Below, piece by piece: positions 23,157-36,011 of a stretch of DNA of 64,000 nucleotides. This DNA is from Whitmania pigra (taxonomy: Eukaryota > Annelida > Clitellata > Hirudinida > Haemopidae), in assembly GCA_021613335.1 (NCBI GenBank), contig JAJTWR010000365.1:454501-518500 (forward strand), given 5' to 3'. The stretch's first letter is position 1. Every line of letters starts with the position of its first letter. The translations under genes were made by a program, and so were the position numbers. Under the pieces are notes generated by a model. That model saw only the letters and a list, made by a program, of their open reading frames with translations. It was not told the DNA's origin and did not search any database.

Positions 23157-23472
23157 TCAAATCCTCCTTGGGACCGAATCTCGCTTTCAAACTCGAACTC
23201 GACAGACCATGAAGGCCACCTGCTGGAGCTGCTACAGGTGCGTCAAGAGGTCGAGTCGGGCGAGCAACGGGGGCAGTTCCGGGGTCGTCCGAGCCCCCCG
23301 CCTCCTCAGGGAAAGGTTTTCGGAGGGAGAGGGATCGATGGAAAGGAATAGGAGTTCTTCCGGTTTCGACTCGGAAGTCTCCTTCCTCGAGAGGAAGATG
23401 TCTTCTTTGGAGATGGAGGGAAATCAGATTTCGTCCGCCTCGGAGGAGTTGAAGAGTCCGGGGTTGGAGGAG
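23157..23472 (+). CDS. Candidate first coding exon of sestrin (or separate small gene)
   Basis: A GC-rich island in AT-rich DNA, open on the plus strand from an ATG at 23209 (MKATCWSCYRC, then a Ser/Glu-rich segment to SPGLEE). An acceptor-like CTCTGAG precedes it and a GT donor at 23473 leaves phase 0, which fits the phase-0 start of the first certain sestrin exon at 24492. The joined text around PGLEE/LAPG vaguely resembles the GLEALM region of vertebrate sestrin 2. The minus strand is also open across the island, so strand is not certain and family support is weak. Confidence 0.35.
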
Positions 23473-24273
23473 GTTTTCTTCGAGGTTGGAATCGTCTTTT
23501 TTGTCTTGCTGTGTTGACCTGTCGAAAGTTATGAATGTCATGTCAACAAATCAGGTGAATGGATGCATCGAGTGGATACTGGAAGCACATAGTTGAACAA
23601 TAGCTTGTGAAAACAATTGGATGGATTTGTTGAATGATGTAAAGATTGAAGATGTAAAAAACAACCTGAGGAATGGATTGATTGAATACTAATAGTATGT
23701 AGTAAACATTTGGATGTATGGATTTGATTGAACTATTTCATATAAAAACAACCGGATGGGTGATCCAGATCACTCGCTAGATCGCTCATACCGATAGTCA
23801 TCAGTTACCTTTGATAAGTTAAAGGTGTTACGATGATGCAATAACCTCATTCGAGGAGGTTTTGATAATTGTTGTTATGGTTCGGGCTGCCAAAGTAAAA
23901 TGATTAATAGTTGTCTATCCACATGACAAACTTATTATAATAATATTTAAACTCGATGAATATAGCAATGTCTCCCTTCCAGTCGTTTCCAGGATTGTGT
24001 CCGGACGTAAGAATAACTTGCGTTTTTTCCAGATGTGCGGAAATACCTTCAGAAAGAAACGTACACCGGAGTTTGGTGCTCATTAAACATGCAAGAATAA
24101 CTCGTAAATTATATCGTGTGTTGCCTTTGTTTGCTCTTAAGATTTGCCCCTTTAATCGTTAACCCTTCTAACTTATTTCAAAATTTGTGGGCAACATCAT
24201 TTATTTATATAAGTGACATGAAGGGAATTGAAATAGTTATTTTAACTAAAAAATGAAGTAAATGCTTTCCTGA

Positions 24274-24291
24274 TCATCATCGTCATCGTCG

Positions 24292-24325
<34 letters not shown>

Positions 24326-24404
24326 TATTATTATTATTATTATTATTGTTATTATTGTTATTATTTTTATTATTGTTATTTTTCTTATTATTATTATTAT
24401 TGTT
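24274..24404. repeat. (CAT)n then (ATT)n compound microsatellite
   Basis: CAT/CGT trinucleotides pass into about 80 bases of ATT/GTT trinucleotides just upstream of the first certain sestrin exon. Confidence 0.9.
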
Positions 24405-24491
24405 CGATCAAACTAGCCACCATTGTCATAATCAGTAACAATGACATCATTGATGTAACAGTTATCATTATCATAATAATTGCTCCTCTAG

Positions 24492-24703
24492 CTGGCACCC
24501 GGAATGCCCCTCTCGGTGGACCTGGAGGGAGACTGCCTGGGTCACGTCTACCAGGTGCTCGGCCACCACCACCAGTACCTCGAGGCATTCCTGGCCTTCC
24601 ACAATTACATGCTCCATGCTCAGTGCCCTCTGCCCAGGGAACACAGGCACTACCTGGCCATAATGGTTTGTAAATTTGTATCATCATCATCATCATCATC
24701 ATC

Positions 24704-24767
<64 letters not shown>

Positions 24768-27700
24768 ATCATCATCATCATCATCATCTCATCATCATCA
24801 TCAATCATCATCATCATCATCATCATCGTCATCATTTTCATCTTGGGTGTATCAAGCTTGGTACTGTCAAGCCTTCGTTGCATTGCATAAGGGACTAACA
24901 AATAAGATTATGCTTTCAGTACAGTCTCCATTCCCAGTGAGGGCAATAATTATTGTCGTTGGTGATGTCTTGTTGATCCTGTTGTTGTTGTTTTCGATGA
25001 TATTGATGTTGTTGCACTCCCCTTGCTTTTGACTGAGGCTGATTGATTAGTCAAAATGATTAACTGTTCAATTAATTGATAGGCTAATTGAAAAGATTGA
25101 TTGATTGATTGGATTAAATGATCCATTCATTTATTGATTATTTCATTCACTCGTTCAATTACCTTGCAGTCTGGTGGGTCATCATTTATTAATAAAATGT
25201 CCTCATTGAAACCTTTCATTTGTTAACCGAATTTGTTCAATTTCCGGGGATGTTAAAGTCAGTTGTAATAGAGCAACTGTGTCTCATGAAATTGTTATCA
25301 CGAATGACGCAACAAATGATTGTCTTTCAGTTTCTCCTGCTGTCATTAAAAATTTTCGCAATGAGATTCAAAACAAATGCCCTTTATTTTTCCTCTGGTA
25401 TTGTCCATTGTCATCATCATTGTCATAATCATCCTCATCATAGTCATCATCACATTCATAATCATTGTCATTATCATACTCATTGTCTAAGTCATAATTA
25501 TCAATTGTTTACATGTTGCTCATTCATTCATTCATTCGCTCATTTGCATCCTCATCATTCAAGACTATTTATAAAATTGTCATCGTCAGCAAGCTTTATC
25601 AATGGCGATAATCACTATCATGACCAAAGGGATGTGTTTTGAATGTCTGACGAATGGTTCCCAAATTTGTCTTCAATCAAACAATCCATAAAAAAAATAA
25701 CTGAAGGAGTCCAAACATGTCCTCGAGTTATTTTTACTTTCAAGACTCAAGTTGAATAATTTCATTCGAATTAATTGAAGTTTTATCTCTGAATTTGTTT
25801 ATTTATTTATTTAAAATGACAAAAACTCGGCTTTATTATTTAGTTAATATTATTATTTTTACATGTTAAATTATGGCAATTATTATTACTGCTATTAATA
25901 ACATTACTATAATAACAATTAATATTACTACTATAATGTTATTATTGCTATTATTAGTAACATTGGTTCACTTTTTCAAAATAATGACTGTAAGAACATA
26001 TTGTTGTGATAATTAATAGGAAGCGATGTTTTAATGTTAACTACGACCATTTCCTGGCGCTAAGCAAGTAATGATGCTTACAAATAAAGAAAAATAAATT
26101 AAGAATGAATAAATTATTATTAATTATTTGAGTAATTATTTATTCATCCCTTGATTATTACCCGTACCTGGATAAAAAGAATTCCTGGATGTTCGAAGGA
26201 ATTTCTAAAAATTGTTTTTCATGAAATCAATCGAGCGATCGCTCGGTTATCTGTTTTTCATTCTCCTTCACAAAAATATCAGCAATCGCCAGAGAGGTTT
26301 TTTTGCTTCCGGAGACTGATTTCAATTTTCGAAATCTTATCTAATTTATAATTTGTGCCTGTTGCCAGATTTATCCAGTCAGAAGCCCTTGTGCAATTGT
26401 GTTGTGGTGGAGGCCCGTGAACCTCTGCACGGTCACATTGCTTCCCCTGGCACAAAAAAAATATTTCTGTACGACGGCAGATCCTGGAATTGTGTTTAAA
26501 TTGTCTCAGTTTAACAACCAATATCTTAGTTAATAACCACGTATCTTTCTTACAACCATTCCTTTGAAATTTTGATTTTGATTTCTGGCAGTTACCATTT
26601 CAAGAGGTCTTTGATGGTGCACCACCGGGTTTGTTTTCTTATGAAATGTTGAAATGTTCTGCGAGGTTGAGTGTTGGTGGTTCATGCAAGACTCATGATT
26701 CCATGCAGACCAAACTTTTTAAGAGATTAAGAGCATTCAATAAAGCATGATGATGATGATGATGATGATGATAATAATAATAATCAATAAATAATAACAT
26801 CACTGACAGTAATAAAAAATAGAAATAATAATAACAACAGCGATAATAATCAATGAATAATAACAATAACATGAAACTTCGTCATGAATATTAAATGATG
26901 TACAAAGATAAACTTGATGATTTTGAATGAACTTTAACAACTACAAAACACAAATAAATTGAAAACAACTGAATGCCATAAAACTAATTCGAGTTGAAAT
27001 CACGAGAAAAGCAATTGTAAAAATAATCATTTGTTGTCAGTTTTTTAACTGAAGATCACTTTTAAACTTCAACATTTGAAAATATTAATATTAATGGAGA
27101 GTAAGTGCAAGAAACTGAAGATGATGAGGAGGACGAGGAAGATGAAGAAGTTCTCTGTTGATTTATTTTGTTTACTTGGAGCAGAAGCACAGGTGCTGCT
27201 GAGCTGTGGGATCTTGCTCAATGTTGTTGGTTGTTGTGGGATGTTGTTGAATGTTGAGGGAGGTTGTTGGATGTTGAGGGATGTTGTAGGATGTTGTTGG
27301 ATGTTATGGGATGTTGTTGAATGTTGGGGGATGTTGTTACATGTTGTTGGGTGTTGCTTTATGGAATGTCAAATAAAAAACTGATAATACTGCATAATGG
27401 ATATAGTTTTTCATTGATTGTGTGAAATTATTGTGCAAGAAATTATGTTAATGACATGGTTATTAAAATTATGTATTTAGTTAATTGTCTAACTGAGAAA
27501 ATAACAGCAGAAAGTTTGAACAAATCTTTTTACCAAAAACTCCACTTAGGTTCAAAACAATTGCTCTGCAGCCTAAAAATCTCCACTGATGTTGTAACCG
27601 ACAGCTGATAATCAAGATGATGCTCTCTTTGTCATTATTTTTTTTATATTAAAAATATGCACAAATAAAAAGATAATTAGAAAGTACAACCTGAATGTTT

Positions 27701-30700
27701 GAGGCAAAAATGAGATCAAACTTTTTTTGCACCAGTTCTGGTTTGATGATGACTTGTTGACATGATTGTTGATGTGGTTGTTGTACACAGTTGTGTAGTT
27801 AATTTTATGCATGTCCTAAGTTCTGTAAGTTCTGTGCAAGTCGATCAATTTTTGAAAAAAAATAAAACGATTATTTGGCAGCAGTTGCACAAAATGTCAC
27901 AAACAACATTTTAATGTCGGTTGTCAATTTTTCAAGTTTTTCCTGAACATTTCCTGCATTTCTGCCGATGTCTTGAAATATTTTCATTTTTTAAAGCTAA
28001 CAACTGCATTCTATTAATTAATTTGCCTGATATACAAAATGCAAAATAATTATTTAAGCAAATAATAACAATAATCAGTAAAGAATAATTATTTTTTAAC
28101 GATAATTGTAATTTTTGTAAAAAAAATAAATTTAAAAGAAATAAATCTGTGGCAAGTTAAGCACAGAAATTCCAAATTGTTTTTCAACCCACAGGCAGCT
28201 TCCAGGCACAACTGTTCTTTTCTGGTGGAAGCAGAAATAAGTGAATTCTTGTCAGTGGGAGGGCCTAAAGAGTGGCTGACAGGGCTTGACCACGCCCCCT
28301 CCATATTCATGAGCCTCAAGGAAATCAACAAGCTCATGGCCCATAGGCCTTGGCTTCTTACGGCCGATCACATCAAAGTAAGGACGGTAGATGGTTGAAC
28401 CATTATGAACCTCTCATAAGTAAATGGAATGAATGACTGTATTAAGTTTTAACTGAATGAATGAGTAAAGAATATTTAAATTTATTCATGGTAAAGATTG
28501 ATTGGTTGATTGATTAATATACAAGTAGGTGCGTTTCTTTCTCAGAGCCCGATTCTATCTAACCAGTGTAAACATTACATCACCAACAGAAAGTGATGTC
28601 TGGAGGGGACAAATGGGCCCTATCATCCCTGGGACATGCCATCATGATCCTTGCCCACTTTCATGCGCTCTCCAGTTTCGTCCTTGCTAGTGGCATCACC
28701 ATGGTGAAGGACGAAGAGGTCGCTGAGAGTTCATCTTCGGGGTCGGAAGGGGACTGCTTGAGTACGGTGGGTGGGTTTTGGTGATGCATGAATATTCAAA
28801 TGAGGTTTAACTGTTCATAATGGTAATAATAACAATGGTATTGTATAATAATGATAATAATAATAATAATAACATATAATAATAAGATACATGACAGAAA
28901 CGATCAATAATCTATTAAATTAGATGAATTAATAATTCATTGACTAAAACCGATAACTCTGTGGATATTGAACAAATTCCTTATCTCTAGATAAGTGATA
29001 GATGGCCTTGTTATCCAATCGTTATGATTACCTAATAGTTATGGTTATGATCTGATGTTAAGAGGTTATTTTTATTTTAAGAGTTCTGAATTCGTTTATT
29101 TCAAAACTTCGAACAAAGAACTCCAAAAACACCAGAAGATCACAAATTCAGGGAATATAATTCTAGTTAAGTAGATGTTATGATGTTATAATGTTATTAT
29201 GATGATGTAATGATTACATTATGATCATGATAATCTAATGTAATTAACATTAAATAAATGTATTTATTTTGTTTGTAAACGAAATTTGTAAAATAATTTC
29301 CCTTATACTTAATAATCGAGTAACCTTCACAACAATAATGATTATCCTGCAATTTCAACTGAACTAAGCATTGATTGTTTAAATATTTATTAAATGATTG
29401 TTATCATCTTGAATTATTCTTATTATTACCTTAATTTTATTAAAATTTATTAAATTAGTTTTATTATTGCTATTCATTATTCCTTTTTACTTTTCTTGAT
29501 AATCACAACATCGTGGAGCATTTTCCAATAGCTTTTCATCATCCTCCGAAACTAGTTTAAACTTTTTTTTAAATCCAAAAACACGTAAGTAAGTTACGTG
29601 ATGTAACATCCCACAAAATCATCACAATCTGGGGCAGCACGATCTTTCCTGCTTTCTTAGAATCGGTTGTTTGAAATGCCAAACAAGTCTTTCGGACTCA
29701 AAGTGGCAAATGTTGGTTATTTATTACTTGCCTGTTTATTCGTTTAATTTGACTTCATGAACAAATGCGACAGCTCCACCTTTTTGCTATTCTGTGCTCG
29801 GCCATCAATTTTTTAAATTTTCTTGTTCAAAAATCTTTCTTTGCGATGTTTAATCATAATTCCAATAACACAAATTTTTATTAAATGGTCAAACGACACG
29901 GAAACAATGTAAACATCATGGTAAGCAAAATTTGATGAATTAATTAATTAATATTGATCAAAATGTGATTTAAGTTATTAATTAAGTAATATCAAACAGC
30001 AGAGCAATCAAGCTTCAACCCTATTTTAGACTTAGGAAGTTTTTAAAACTCAGCTTCAATCAGTAGTAATTTTCCACAGTCTCATAATGGTAGGAGCAAT
30101 TGCACTCGTCTAATAATAACAATAATAATAATAATAATACAAGGTGAAATGATTTTTATATGTATGATGTGATTACAGTAATAATATGTGGTGATATGAT
30201 TTTTTTGAATGTTTTTCGGTCCATCACATAGAAATGTTATATTTTTCTGATATGATTGTGAAATTTCCTCCTGAAGTTTTCGAAAAAATTCCTGATGGGC
30301 ATTTTCCCTCCGTTATTTTTGCCTCATTTATTATGCACATCTTGTTATTGTTATCAGAAAATTATCAGCAACATCCACAGATCTTGAGGATGTGTGTAAC
30401 ATTTTTAATGAAAATGTGATTTATGGAGACACGGCTGACAAATGAGACAAAGTATCCATTGTAATTGAAATCCTCACAGGCTCAATGAATGTAGTACTGT
30501 CTTTGTTATCTGCTCTTATTTTCTTCATTACTTTCTCAATTTGTGAAATAATTATTTTTTAATAAACAAATGCTAAAAGCTCGTGCTAAACTTGAGTATG
30601 GAAGGTTGTAACAATGCTGCAATTAAAGATGCTATTTTATTTCTTTTTTATGCATTTTATCGAAACACCACTGATGTCAATAGTAATAATAATAATTAAT

Positions 30701-33700
30701 AATAATAATAATAACAATAATAATAATAATAATAATAATTGTAATGACCATGTCTGGGTGAAGATGTCAGATCCTTAAGCGAACACTAGTCCTCATTTTA
30801 CATATTCAAAATAATAATAATAAATGATATTTCAGGTATTAACGACAGTTGTTAATAAAGTAATCAGGTAAAAATAAAGCAATGAAACATCAATAACAAT
30901 AATTTTAAATTTTCGGTTAACATTAATTACAATCATCAACTTTATTAATAGAGTAATCAATTAATAATAATAATGATAATAATAATGATCATCATCATTA
31001 AGTTCTTCATCAACAGTCATCTGACATCGAGGTGGACTCCATAGTGACTCGAATGAAGAGATTGGGCGAAGGAGGAGTGGAAGTCGACAGGAAGACGAGT
31101 GCCGACGAACTCCTGCAGAACTACCGGGCTGTCGAGGCCCAGTCGTCCGAACGTTCGTTCTATTTACAACCCTTCTTGTTATTGTTGACGTTGTTGGTTA
31201 TCATTATTGTTGTTAAAATTGCTGTTAACGTATTATTATTAATTTTATTATTATGTGTCATTAATGTTGTTTTCTATATTCTATGGTTTCACATAATTTA
31301 TGGATTCCTGAAATCTGAGCACATAGCTCATTCGCAAGGAATATTTTAGGGTTGTTGTTGTTTAATTAGCAAGAGTATTGTACTTCATTTACACAGCTCC
31401 CTATGCATAGCATCAGAGGCACTTCTTGAAGCCATTTATATAGCGCTCCTTCAGTGCAGGCTGGGTTTCGAACACGACACCTTTACGACTGTTGCCATTA
31501 TCGCCATATGCAGGCACTTAACCCATTCGGCCATATTGCACTGCAATCGTTATATTATAAATATCATGCACTACTATTGCTGTAGCAATTGGAATGATTT
31601 GGCATACCCAATTTAAGCAATGCAAGTTTGCATTAAAACTAAAATAAAAGCAGAGTTTATTACCTAGATTATGATTAATAATAATAATAGTTAACTTATA
31701 ACTGTGTTTACCATCAGAAGCATTTAACCTGCATTTGTAATTATCATCATTCATTATATTTATTATATATTCACAGAAGTCTGTAATGTTTTTTGAATTT
31801 GCTTGAAATGAATTGTAGTCTTTAAATAACATCCTAATTTAAAATCCATTCCAGCTGAAATCGCACAAAGTTTACAAGTTGTTTTAAAAATGTTTCCATT
31901 CATTATTCATGGATTCATTGGAAATATTTCCATCCATCGTTATAATAATTATTCATGTATTCACAGTGTCATTCCACCAGCGTAGGAAGTACCAGCAGCA
32001 GCAGCAGTCGGTTTCATGCTTCAACGACGATTCCGAGTATCGTTATCAGGATTTCTCCTGTCGAGCAGACCACGACAGCATCTCTGCTCTCCAAGTTGGA
32101 TTTTGTCTCCTTCTATCTTTATCAGTTATTTGTTGTTGTATCTTTGTTTATATACTGTTTGTATATTAATTGATTATTTATTTATGGTTTATTTGTTAAT
32201 TAGTCAGATTGCAGATGATTTATGCTGTAAAATGATGATATCATTGAGCATTGGCATTCAGGTTGGACAAACGTCTAGCATTCCTTTCATGCTGCGATAA
32301 CAAACAGCAGTCGTTATGTGTCGTGTTCACAACCCGGCCTGCACTGCATCGTATCCCGATACATAAGGCGCTTAAAAAGATCGGATAAATTAAATAACTT
32401 CCCCTAAGTTAAACACTTAATATTAGAATTAGATATTGGTGTATGTTTAATATTTTTTTGTAACCTTCTATTATCACAAATTTGTGAATGGTCACTTCAT
32501 ATCATCTCGAAATGCCTTATCACGTCTTGAGCGATAAGCGAAGACGAGACGTCCTTTCGCACATTACTTGTGATTTGCCACGTTTGAACATTTAAGTGGA
32601 CGTTTATTTTACAGATAACATTTCCTACTTTATTTAATTAATTAATTATTTATTTAATTATATATTTAATGTGTTCAACAGACTTGACTTACTTGGTACT
32701 CCTACTCGAACCTCAGTGTTTGCTCACACAACTGTTATTCAACTTCTAAATCAAAACTATTGCATTTTTTTTAATGATTTTTGAATGCCCAGGTGTTTGT
32801 GAAGGCACATAAGTTTTGTTAGGTTAAGTTTCTATACATTATACTCTAATGTTGTTGTAGATTATGTTGTTTCATATTCGGCTTATATTGTGTTGCTGTA
32901 GGTTGTATATTCTTCTGTTCCTTATTATGTTGTTGTGGATTAAAATGTAAATTAAGATGCCACCTCTCAAAGGCTTCCCGGATTTTGAACAACGCAAGAC
33001 TACTGCTGCCTTTTTTTATCTCTTGTCCAAACGATCATGAAAATAACATCCCCGGTGACCCGAGCAACAACTGTTGGGTGCAAGTTCGTAGTCGGTCATG
33101 CACGAAGTTATTTGTTGCACTCTTCTGTTTTGAATATTCATCAATCCTCATTGATTGTCTGATCAATAATAATAATAATAACAATAGTAAATAATAATAA
33201 TAATAACAATAATAAATAATAATAATAATAATAATAACAATATTAAATAATAATAATAATAGTAATAGTCACTTTTTTCATATAAGCTATGACTTTGTAC
33301 AAATTTCAGAGTTCTAGATTAAATTGAACCCCAGTGATCATCAACTATGTTTCTAATAACGGTGATGATGATGATAATAATGTCAATGCATTAATAATAA
33401 CAAAATATTAAAATTAACACGATAATTATAAGAATAACAACCGTTATTACCGGCGTGATCGTGAAAATTAACGACATCTGTCCGTTGTCCAGGATATTCA
33501 TCATCGCCTCTCAAAATTTCTCATCCTCGACTCCAGCCACCATCACCATCATCATTGCCACTATCATCTCCAGGCTGGTGATTACTCGTGGCAAGATCAC
33601 GGCTTCTGCTTCTCGAACCTCCTCTTGCAAGAGGCGGGAGAGTTCCTCGATCGCAAGTTCAACACGGCGCAGAGTCTCACCTACAACAGGTTCGTTCAAC

Positions 33701-36011
33701 GGGATGTCGCTGGTAAAACGACGTTTTTCGAGCGATTTCAATTTATTTTGATTTTTCTTATTACTGCTTATGTCTGTGTTATGTTCATTTAGATACAGTA
33801 TCATTACTGAGCGTGTCTCATCCTGGTATTTGCTCGAACTGTTGATTTTGTATGTGCGAGGTATTCTGAATTACATCATACTGCATGATGAAATCTTTCT
33901 ACGATGTTGCATCATCTTTGCATTTCGTAATTCTTTCGCTATCTTTCCTCCTTATGTTCAATTCAAATCCTCGAGTGAATAAAGACATGCTTTTCTGTGG
34001 TCATGTGATTGTATTAAATTTTGTAATATTTTTTGCTACATTTTCAGCGGATATATTGCTTGATTTTTAATCGATCTGATAAAATCATTGAGAATTTTAA
34101 TAGTTCAAATGAATTGGTTCCTGAAGTTGTTTCATAGGTTTATTAAACCTTTATCATTCCAAGAACTAAACCAGGATAATAACGAGCAAATGATTACTTA
34201 TTTTTAACTAAACAAACGAACTGACCGACCAATAAACCGCTCGATTGCAGCATGGGCAACATGGAGGGCGTGGACACGAGCAAGTTTCGCCAAGCCATCT
34301 GGAACATGGTGCAGTGCCTCTTCGGCATTCGACACGACGACTACAACTACAAGATCATCGACCACCTGCTCGACAGGAAGACCAAGATCTTCATCAAGAT
34401 GGCCGCCTGTCAGCCGGAAAACGTCAACAATCGTCTCTACAACGTCTTCAACAAGCAGCTCAAGCTGTCGGAAAAGGTGGGTTTCGGGATTCCTAGGTCG
34501 CGACCTGCACAACGGTCTGCCCGGTTTTCTAAAGTTTTTAAATCTTGCCGATAATAATTAAAGCCGATGGTAAATATTATTATAATATTTCATAACGATG
34601 GTAAATATTATGATATTATTTAATGTCGTTAATAATTAATTGCTAGCAATAAAAATGTATCCTACTGCTCATCGCAAGAATTTTTAAGAACATATGCACT
34701 TATCCATGGGACTTTTATTAATTGAATTATTTTTTAATAAAAAGCCTTCAATTATTCACTTATAAAAATGTCCACATTTCATTTTTTCACCTTCTCATCA
34801 TATTCTCTTGTTTTTAATGAGGTTTTTACGTTCAATTCGATGAAATAGTAATTACACTTAATTATGGCAATGATGACAATTAATTACTTAATTTTTAATC
34901 TGAAATCTTTGTGAGCAGTATTCATTTCATTTTTCAATAAATGTTGAATAAACAAATAAAGACACATAATTTCATGTTTTAAAATCGAACGACGTTTAAG
35001 AAATGTTTGCCACTTCGGCATGGGCGGCTCCTAAGTCCTTCTTGAGGATTTTTGGCAGAAATCGTCGAGAGGCGCAGCCTTAACCTTTAGGGCATTTTTG
35101 CTTTTTGTCAACCTTTCATACAACTCTCCTTCCCAAGGGCGCTCTTGTTGTCCAAATCACCCTAGTTATACAATGGACTTTAATCAAATAAATAAATAAA
35201 GGGCACTTGTGGCAATCCAGGCCGGGTTTCGAATGCAAGACATTAAGACCGTCGACCTCAGCTCTGCATGCAGGAAAGCAACTCGTTTGGTCAACCTACA
35301 CTCCAAGTTGTATTGTTTGTTTGTATGTTTTGGACGTTATGTACCATAATTTGGACGTTGTGCATCACACTTGACCAACCCCAGCTCAGCCTCTTGAGAA
35401 TGCTTTCCATCAGTTGAACTGAGTTCGTGTCACATCCAATCTTTATTCATTCAAATACAAATGCTTCCAATCCTAATATCAACTCTACTGGGTATGGGCT
35501 TGGGTATTATTTGAATGTTGTGTATTGTCTGAATAGCCCAAATATTGGATATTATCTGAATAAGGGGTCTGAATATTGGATATTGTCTGAAAACATCTCT
35601 GTGTTTTCCCATTTCAAGTGATTGTTGAGTAATTAGTGAATCATATAATCACTGAAATCTTGCAACGACAGTATGTTGATCCTTGTCCTTGAGGATGATG
35701 ATGCAATTAAGAATGTAGAATCCTATGGTAACCTGTGGTTATGATTTGCGGCGGTTGTCATTAGCAGCAGCTTTCTTTAAAATCTTTAAAAAAAATGAAT
35801 GGTAATAACAATAATAATAAGATCAAAAATAATAACATGAATAATAGTAATAATAATAATAATAATAATATCATATAAACTAAATAAATAAATCATAATA
35901 ACAAAACAATTTCAGATCCAGATCAACATCATCATCATGGAAGCCCGACTCCAGGCGGAAATACTTTACATCACGAGGGCCATCTCCCAGTACAGGTCCT
36001 ATGGCCTGTGA
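24492..36011 (+). CDS. SESN: Sestrin (leucine and stress sensor acting on GATOR2/mTORC1), N-terminus uncertain
   Basis: Eight exons join in phase: 24492-24665, 28195-28377, 28590-28766, 31017-31152, 31967-32094, 33493-33689, 34251-34476, 35916-36011, 438 residues. Landmarks follow human sestrins: REHRHYLAIM then ASRHNCSF (the AhpD-like active-site region), LSVGGPKEWLTGLDHAP, INKLMAHRPWLLT, LGHAIMILAHFHALSSF, EYRYQDFS, GDYSWQDHGF, LTYN...VDTSKFRQAIWN, FGIRHDDYNY, LLDRKTKIFIK, SEK, and MEARLQAEILYITRAIS near the end. Sestrins bind GATOR2 and release it when leucine is bound, and reduce oxidative stress. The cysteine is kept, but the Tyr and His near it in human SESN2 read Phe and Glu. In the leucine pocket Thr, Thr, Arg and Glu persist (one Thr is Ser) while the Trp reads Asn. 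A His run and a Gln run are inserted. The N-terminal exon(s) may be at 23157-23472. Confidence 0.93.
24679..24840. repeat. (CAT)n microsatellite, about 160 bases
   Basis: Begins 14 bases after the splice donor of the first certain sestrin exon, with single-base register shifts near 24710, 24768 and 24790. It generates spurious His- and Ser-rich open frames. Confidence 0.95.
27196..27358. repeat. TGTTG-rich minisatellite
   Basis: About fifteen imperfect copies of a roughly 10-base unit of type GGATGTTGTT, GT-biased on the plus strand, inside a sestrin intron. Confidence 0.8.
28767..31016. other. Sestrin intron, 2.2 kb
   Basis: AT-rich with AAT/ATA runs (28850-28880, 30115-30140, 30685-30745). 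No conserved frame or RNA gene seen. Confidence 0.6.
31430..31545 (-). repeat. tRNA-derived SINE (minus), best preserved copy
   Basis: On the minus strand it has A box TGGCCGAATGGGTTAAG (near 31533), B box GTGTTCGAAACCCAG (near 31475), and a tail with CCTGCACTGAAGGAGCGCTA then TATAAATGGC. Length about 115 bases, in a sestrin intron. Confidence 0.8.
32305..32385 (+). repeat. SINE fragment (plus)
   Basis: B-box-like CGTGTTCACAACCC and CGGCCTGCACTGCATCG followed by ATAAGGCGCTTAAAAA, related to the copy at 31430-31545. Confidence 0.65.
33165..33265. repeat. (AAT)n microsatellite
   Basis: About 100 bases of AAT with AAC interruptions. Confidence 0.9.
35010..35100 (-). repeat. Decayed SINE head (minus) related to the 6661 copy
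   Basis: Minus strand reads GGTTAAGGCTGCGCCTCTC, shared with the copy at 6661-6740. The B box is not recognisable. Confidence 0.5.
35200..35305 (-). repeat. tRNA-derived SINE (minus)
   Basis: Minus strand has a degenerate A box (TTGACCAAACGAGTTG), a clear B box (GCATTCGAAACCCGG) and GCCTGGATTGCC, in the last sestrin intron. Confidence 0.65.

Larger units (their letters stand above)
24666..28194. other. Sestrin intron, 3.5 kb
   Basis: Microsatellite-rich: (CAT)n directly after the exon, GAT/AAT near 26747-26800, a TGTTG-type minisatellite at 27196-27358. A GC-balanced stretch at 26340-26470 has no recognisable product. No gene seen. Confidence 0.6.
32095..33492. other. Sestrin intron, 1.4 kb
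   Basis: Contains a plus-strand SINE fragment (32305-32385) and an (AAT)n tract (33165-33265). No gene seen. Confidence 0.6.

Noticed and set aside
24504..25032. Long His-, Ser- and Ile-rich open frames after the first certain sestrin exon
   Set aside because: They are read-through of the exon's frame shadows and the (CAT)n microsatellite.
27076..27384. 102-residue Cys/Val/Leu-rich protein
   Set aside because: It is the translation of the TGTTG minisatellite within a sestrin intron.
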